From Trichodesmium sp. MAG_R04 (lineage in GTDB: Bacteria; Cyanobacteriota; Cyanobacteriia; Cyanobacteriales; Microcoleaceae), in assembly GCA_023356515.1 (NCBI GenBank), contig JAKQYG010000134.1, forward strand, positions 1 to 9,285: a DNA stretch of 9,285 nt, read 5' to 3'. A program made the position numbers and the translations under genes. Every line of letters begins with the position of its first letter. Position 1 is the first letter of the stretch. Shown here in pieces: positions 6,673 through 9,285 of this stretch. A model generated the notes under the pieces. That model searched no databases, had not been told where the DNA came from, and worked only from the letters and a program-made list of their open reading frames with translations.

Positions 6673-6745
6673 TACAGCTGTACCTCACTCTTGATGAAAT
6701 CTACTGTATTTTTGATTTAGAAAATAAGAAAGCAAAATATGAGGT

Positions 6746-7873
6746 TTATTCTAAAGCTGCTTCTGAGGTCTCTTCATCTACTGTAGCTATTTGTGCTGTA
6801 GTCTCCTCTGTTTTTTGGGGTTCTACTGTTACCTCTTCTAGCACTTCTGCTGCTTCTACTGTTGCTTCAACTTCCGGTGCTTCTGACGCTTCTACTGTTG
6901 CTTCAACTTCCGGTGCTTCTGACGCTTCTACTGTTGCTTCAACTTCCGGTGCTTCTGCTATTGTTTCTCCTCTCTGGGCAGCCATCATTTTTTCCCTAAA
7001 CTTAGCCGCCATTTCCTCTGCTTGGTCATATACCATTTGTGGATTTTTTACCATCGCCCCTGGTTCTGGCTCTAGTTGCTTTGTTGACAAAGATATACGA
7101 CCTCTGTCAGCATCTAGATCGATGATCATAACTTTCAGTTCATCATTAACTTTTAGTACACTGCTAGGAGTTTCTATATGGTCGTGGGAAATTTCTGATA
7201 TATGGAGTAGACCACTTACTCCGCCAATATCGATAAAGGCTCCATAAGGTTTAATACCCCGAACTGCCCCTATAACTACTTCCCCTACTTCTAAGCGATT
7301 CATCTTCCTCTCAACTAGAGCGCGACGATGACTTAAAACCAAACGATTACGTTCTTCATCCACTTCTAGGAATTTTAAAGGTAATTCTTCGTTAAGTAAA
7401 TCTTCTTTTGGTTTGCGTGTACTAATGTGTGAACCAGGAATAAATCCCCGCAAACCTTCTATTCTCACTAAGGCCCCACCACGATTTGTTGCAAATACTT
7501 GTGATCGCACAGTTGAATCTTCTGCTTGTAATTGTCGGACTCTTTCCCAGGCCCGCATATATTCTATCCGTCGGATGGATAAGGTTAACTGTCCATCTTC
7601 ATTTTCATCTGTTAGAATGAAAAATTCTCTTGTTTCATTAGATTGTAGAACTTCTCCAGGGTTTTCTACTCTATTAATTGACATTTCTTGAATAGGAATA
7701 TAAGCAGCAGTTTTAGCTCCAATATCAATTAATGCCCCTCTTGGTTCTAAGCTAAATACTGTTCCTGCTACAATATCTCCAGGACTAAAGTGATAGTCAT
7801 ATTTGTCTAATAGGGCTGCAAAGTCTTCGTGAGTAAAGCCGACTTCCTTGGTTGGTGTTTTCAAATTTGTCAT
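6746..7873 (-). CDS. rps1: 30S ribosomal protein S1 with three S1 domains
   Basis: The protein binds mRNA on the 30S subunit and helps translation start. It has 375 residues and three S1 RNA-binding domains: about 31-101 (GDIVAGTVFSLEPRGALIDIG), about 118-185 (less typical, GGALVRIEGLRGFIPGSHIS), and about 195-266 (GEVVIGAVRGIKPYGAFIDIG, the best match, then GLLHISEIS). This three-domain form is the cyanobacterial and plastid type, against six domains in E. coli. Typical members have 300-340 residues; the excess here is an acidic C-terminal tail (about 306-375) with a 12-residue tandem repeat. ATG 7873-7871 is the only good start, since an in-frame TAA lies four codons upstream. The nearest Shine-Dalgarno-like sequence (AAGGAGAG) is 21 bases away, too far for normal use. 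It is the first of three same-strand genes. Confidence 0.95.
   Translation of the reverse strand: MTNLKTPTKEVGFTHEDFAALLDKYDYHFSPGDIVAGTVFSLEPRGALIDIGAKTAAYIPIQEMSINRVENPGEVLQSNETREFFILTDENEDGQLTLSIRRIEYMRAWERVRQLQAEDSTVRSQVFATNRGGALVRIEGLRGFIPGSHISTRKPKEDLLNEELPLKFLEVDEERNRLVLSHRRALVERKMNRLEVGEVVIGAVRGIKPYGAFIDIGGVSGLLHISEISHDHIETPSSVLKVNDELKVMIIDLDADRGRISLSTKQLEPEPGAMVKNPQMVYDQAEEMAAKFREKMMAAQRGETIAEAPEVEATVEASEAPEVEATVEASEAPEVEATVEAAEVLEEVTVEPQKTEETTAQIATVDEETSEAALE
6852..6959 (-). repeat. Three tandem 36-bp repeats inside rps1
   Basis: Three units lie at 6852-6887, 6888-6923 and 6924-6959. The first two are identical and the third differs only in its last codon. They encode EAPEVEATVEAS repeated in frame (residues about 307-341), an acidic, probably disordered tail. 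Near-perfect identity at DNA level points to recent expansion by slippage, so the copy number may vary among strains. Confidence 0.92.
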
Positions 7874-7931
7874 GCGTATATTTTATTGGGATTTCTCTCC
7901 TTAATGTTTTTTACTTGTTTTGATAGTTTCC

Positions 7932-7948
7932 CTGCTTTATAAAAGCAG
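7932..7948. promoter_or_regulatory. Palindrome upstream of rps1, abutting the element at 7946
   Basis: CTGCTTT-ATA-AAAGCAG is a perfect 7-bp dyad 59 bases upstream of the rps1 ATG, overlapping the left end of the small element by three bases. On the minus strand it contains TTATAAAG, which could be a -10 box, but no -35 partner is obvious, because that position falls inside the element. Confidence 0.3.
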
Positions 7949-8035
7949 AACTTACGCAGTATTGCTATATATGGTGTTTTTGGGGCTATAATTTCATATA
8001 TTTACACTATAATTAGTGCCATTGCGTAAATCCTG
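7946..8035 (+). mobile_element. Small CTTACGCA-type MITE-like element (90 bp)
   Basis: CAGAACTTACGCA (7946-7958) and TGCGTAAATCCTG (8023-8035) are 13-bp terminal inverted repeats with two mismatches. The interior is AT-rich and non-coding. The left end resembles the one-ended copy at 611-642, which defines a dispersed family. A scrap of an IS5-type transposase lies only 11 bases beyond the right end, so the element may derive from, or be mobilised by, an IS5-family insertion sequence. It sits in the likely promoter region of rps1. Confidence 0.65.
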
Positions 8036-8046
8036 AAAGGTCACAA

Positions 8047-8139
8047 TTAGTAACATTTCAATGTTGACTTCCTACCTCGACGGTCACTATCAGCAGTAAT
8101 ACCTACAAATGCATCAACGGTCAAGCCAACCGTATCTGT
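8047..8139 (-). pseudogene. IS5-family transposase, internal scrap
   Basis: The minus strand reads TDTVGLTVDAFVGITADS followed by DRRGRKSTLKCY and a TAA at 8049-8047; a TAG sits just before it at 8142-8140. This resembles the block around the second catalytic aspartate of IS5-family DDE transposases, where (V/T)DT-x-GL is followed after about ten residues by TAD-x-x-DR-x-G. Only 30 residues remain, with no N-terminal or C-terminal part, so it is a remnant. It is on the opposite strand from the stub at 211-381 and represents a different part of the protein. Confidence 0.6.
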
Positions 8140-8587
8140 CTACTTATAGTTTATAAGTTATATATGGAACAAAACTTTCCTGTACGAAAAATATCGTTTC
8201 ATAGAAAAACCATTTTTTCCTTACAGTTTAAGCAACTGTTACTGTTCAGGCTATTAGAGTTTCGTAAAAAATACCACTTCCCCAGTTAAGGTTTGGGCAT
8301 TTACTTTATCTTTTTGATTACTCTAGTTCAGAGTCTGATTTACTTAGAGTATGAATTTACTCTAGTGAGGTCTATTGATTAGTAGAATAGAAATTCTACC
8401 AAGTTAAGACAAGTTTCTAGAATTCTATTATGATTCAAAGAGTTTAATTTTACCACAACTCCACAACTCTAATATTAATTATTTTGCCCGCCACTTGTTA
8501 CTAATAAGTTTGTCAGAATTTAGGTCCCATGAAAAAGTATATAAGTCTTGACGGATAGGCATTTTAGAGAATTACTTGCCAAACTCT

Positions 8588-8638
8588 ATTCTCAATTAGA
8601 AATGGCTATAAGCCTTTTTTTCCCTCATGATTGAGAAT
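8588..8638 (+). repeat. Inverted repeat with an inner terminator-like hairpin
   Basis: ATTCTCAAT (8588-8596) and ATTGAGAAT (8630-8638) form a perfect 9-bp outer inverted repeat. Inside it, GGCT-ATA-AGCC (8604-8614) is followed by seven Ts (8615-8621), which looks like a short intrinsic terminator on the plus strand. The inner stem has only four pairs, and no gene upstream on that strand needs it. Confidence 0.4.
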
Positions 8639-8720
8639 GAGGCTATTAAATTGCTGAGTCAGTCATTTTCTGAATTCACTCTTGACTTTTTACACAAATT
8701 TCCAAATTTATGTTTTTGTT

Positions 8721-8813
8721 ATATCAATTTCCTTAAGTATGGCTACACATCATATGTCAACATTTGATAAATATTAAGACAAGCAGTGTAGTCTAAGTTT
8801 ATGAAATTGGTAT
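8721..8813 (-). mobile_element. Foldback MITE-like element, copy B (93 bp)
   Basis: Bounded by ATATCAATTTC and GAAATTGGTAT (one mismatch), this is the inverted second copy of the 3972-4066 element. Both outer thirds are conserved and the centre is diverged and two bases shorter. The divergence suggests an older pair, not a recent jump. It lies in gene-free DNA. Confidence 0.8.
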
Positions 8814-9012
8814 TATAAGTACTTCAATAAGATTGAAGCCATCCCCTAATTTTCAGATTTAAAAAAACATGTAATTAGGGCTTAATATCTAATTAGGGCT
8901 TACTAATTAATTATAAAAGCACTTATATATAAAGGCTTGAAGCTGATTTGCTTAGGAAAAAGTACCAGTTTTTTGATTATGCTTTATATTCTGTAAAGTC
9001 GCCATTACTTTT

Positions 9013-9111
9013 AGGAATGAGGATTTTATTATCTACACCAGTTAAATTCCCTAAACTTCACATCATTTGAGTTATTAAAAAAAATCTGGACTTTATTTAA
9101 TTCTCATTCCT
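9013..9111. repeat. 99-bp unit bounded by 13-bp inverted repeats
   Basis: AGGAATGAGGATT (9013-9025) and AATTCTCATTCCT (9099-9111) are complementary except for one base. The interior is non-coding and AT-rich with a run of eight As. Its size and ends resemble the other small elements here, but the end sequence differs and no second copy lies in the window, so mobility is unproven. Confidence 0.4.
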
Positions 9112-9147
9112 TAGGAAATTCTCAAACTTGATAGTTACAGTAATAAT

Positions 9148-9285
9148 TTAATTTCTAACTTTAGCTGTTTCCCAATCAAGACTATCTTGTTGTAGAGAAA
9201 TGTCAGAACTTTGTGGCACAGTCGCAGTAAATTCTACATTCTCTTTTTGATTTTGCAGATGATTTAAGGTATCTACAAAATCCCG
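9148..9285 (-). CDS. C-terminal end of an unidentified protein
   Basis: The minus strand is open from the right edge for 45 codons to TAA 9150-9148. The visible tail begins RDFVDTLNHLQNQKENVEF and ends LDWETAKVRN. It is hydrophilic, rich in Q, N, D and S, and has no membrane segment or motif that I recognise. The composition looks like a real soluble protein end and not a chance frame: it has no stop over 138 bases, while the AT-rich DNA just downstream has many. The gene is on the same strand as rps1 but about 1.3 kb upstream of it, across a repeat-filled spacer, so a shared operon is unlikely. Confidence 0.55.
   Translation of the reverse strand, partial: RDFVDTLNHLQNQKENVEFTATVPQSSDISLQQDSLDWETAKVRN

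Larger units (their letters stand above)
8140..9147. other. Long gene-free spacer with several foldback repeats
   Basis: About 1 kb with no gene that I can support. It holds a 10-base direct repeat TTACTCTAGT (8318-8327 and 8357-8366), a hairpin GTAGAAT-agaa-ATTCTAC (8382-8399), the foldback at 8588-8638, copy B of the 3972-4066 element (8721-8813), a hairpin CTTCAAT-aag-ATTGAAG (8822-8838), a 13-base direct repeat TAATTAGGGCTTA (8872-8884 and 8890-8902), and the inverted-repeat element at 9013-9111. A 27-residue minus-strand frame (8562-8479) has no support. Confidence 0.55.

Noticed and set aside
7413..7691. Plus-strand 92-residue frame
   Set aside because: Antisense to the S1 domains of rps1.
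8479..8562. Minus-strand 27-residue frame beginning MPIRQDLYTFSW
   Set aside because: No ribosome site, no recognisable homology and too short to support.
8318..8902. CRISPR array suggested by short direct repeats
   Set aside because: The repeats are 10-13 bases, occur only twice each and have no regular spacers.
3102..9147. tRNA or other structured RNA gene in the spacers
   Set aside because: I saw no T-arm motif (GGTTCGA-like) or cloverleaf in any gene-free stretch.

Overview
The window looks like a piece of chromosome from a filamentous, AT-rich cyanobacterium. The evidence is five copies of the cyanobacterial HIP1 palindrome GCGATCGC (226-233, 1087-1094, 2205-2212, 2559-2566, 5858-5865), a two-domain arginine dihydrolase of the ArgZ/AgrE type, and a three-S1-domain ribosomal protein S1 of the cyanobacterial type. 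Only about 57% of the window is coding. The long spacers are full of decayed transposases and small foldback elements, a style that fits Trichodesmium or a close relative. That genus call is an inference and is not proven by the sequence.

Layout. 1-126 (-): start of an exported protein that runs off the left edge, apparently frameshifted just after its start codon. 211-381 (+): N-terminal stub of an IS5-family transposase, followed by an AT-rich spacer that holds one transposon-like end and the leader of the next gene. 987-3101 (+): argZ/agrE. 3122-3461: wrecked IS607-type serine recombinase behind a near-perfect sigma-70 promoter. 3484-3600 (-): isolated signal-peptide ORF with a good ribosome binding site. 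3972-4066: 95-bp foldback element. 5358-4099 (-): metK, starting at TTG. 6564-5830 (-): HAD phosphatase. 7873-6746 (-): rps1 with a tandem-repeat acidic tail. 7946-9111: spacer with two small transposon-like elements, an IS5-type transposase scrap and other inverted repeats. 9285-9148 (-): C-terminus of an unidentified protein at the right edge.

How the genes relate. rps1, the HAD gene and metK lie on one strand in that order, but the spacers of 181 and 471 bp make one tight operon unlikely. They are housekeeping functions: translation, phosphate-ester hydrolysis and S-adenosylmethionine supply. argZ/agrE is separate, faces metK head-on, and links arginine (for example from cyanophycin) to ornithine, ammonium and possibly proline. 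I find no defence system, CRISPR array, tRNA, rRNA or complete insertion sequence. The features most worth a second look are the non-autonomous elements (one family present as an inverted pair bracketing metK-HAD-rps1), the orphan signal peptide, the TTG start of metK, the repeat tail of S1, and the hairpin and candidate NtcA site upstream of argZ/agrE.
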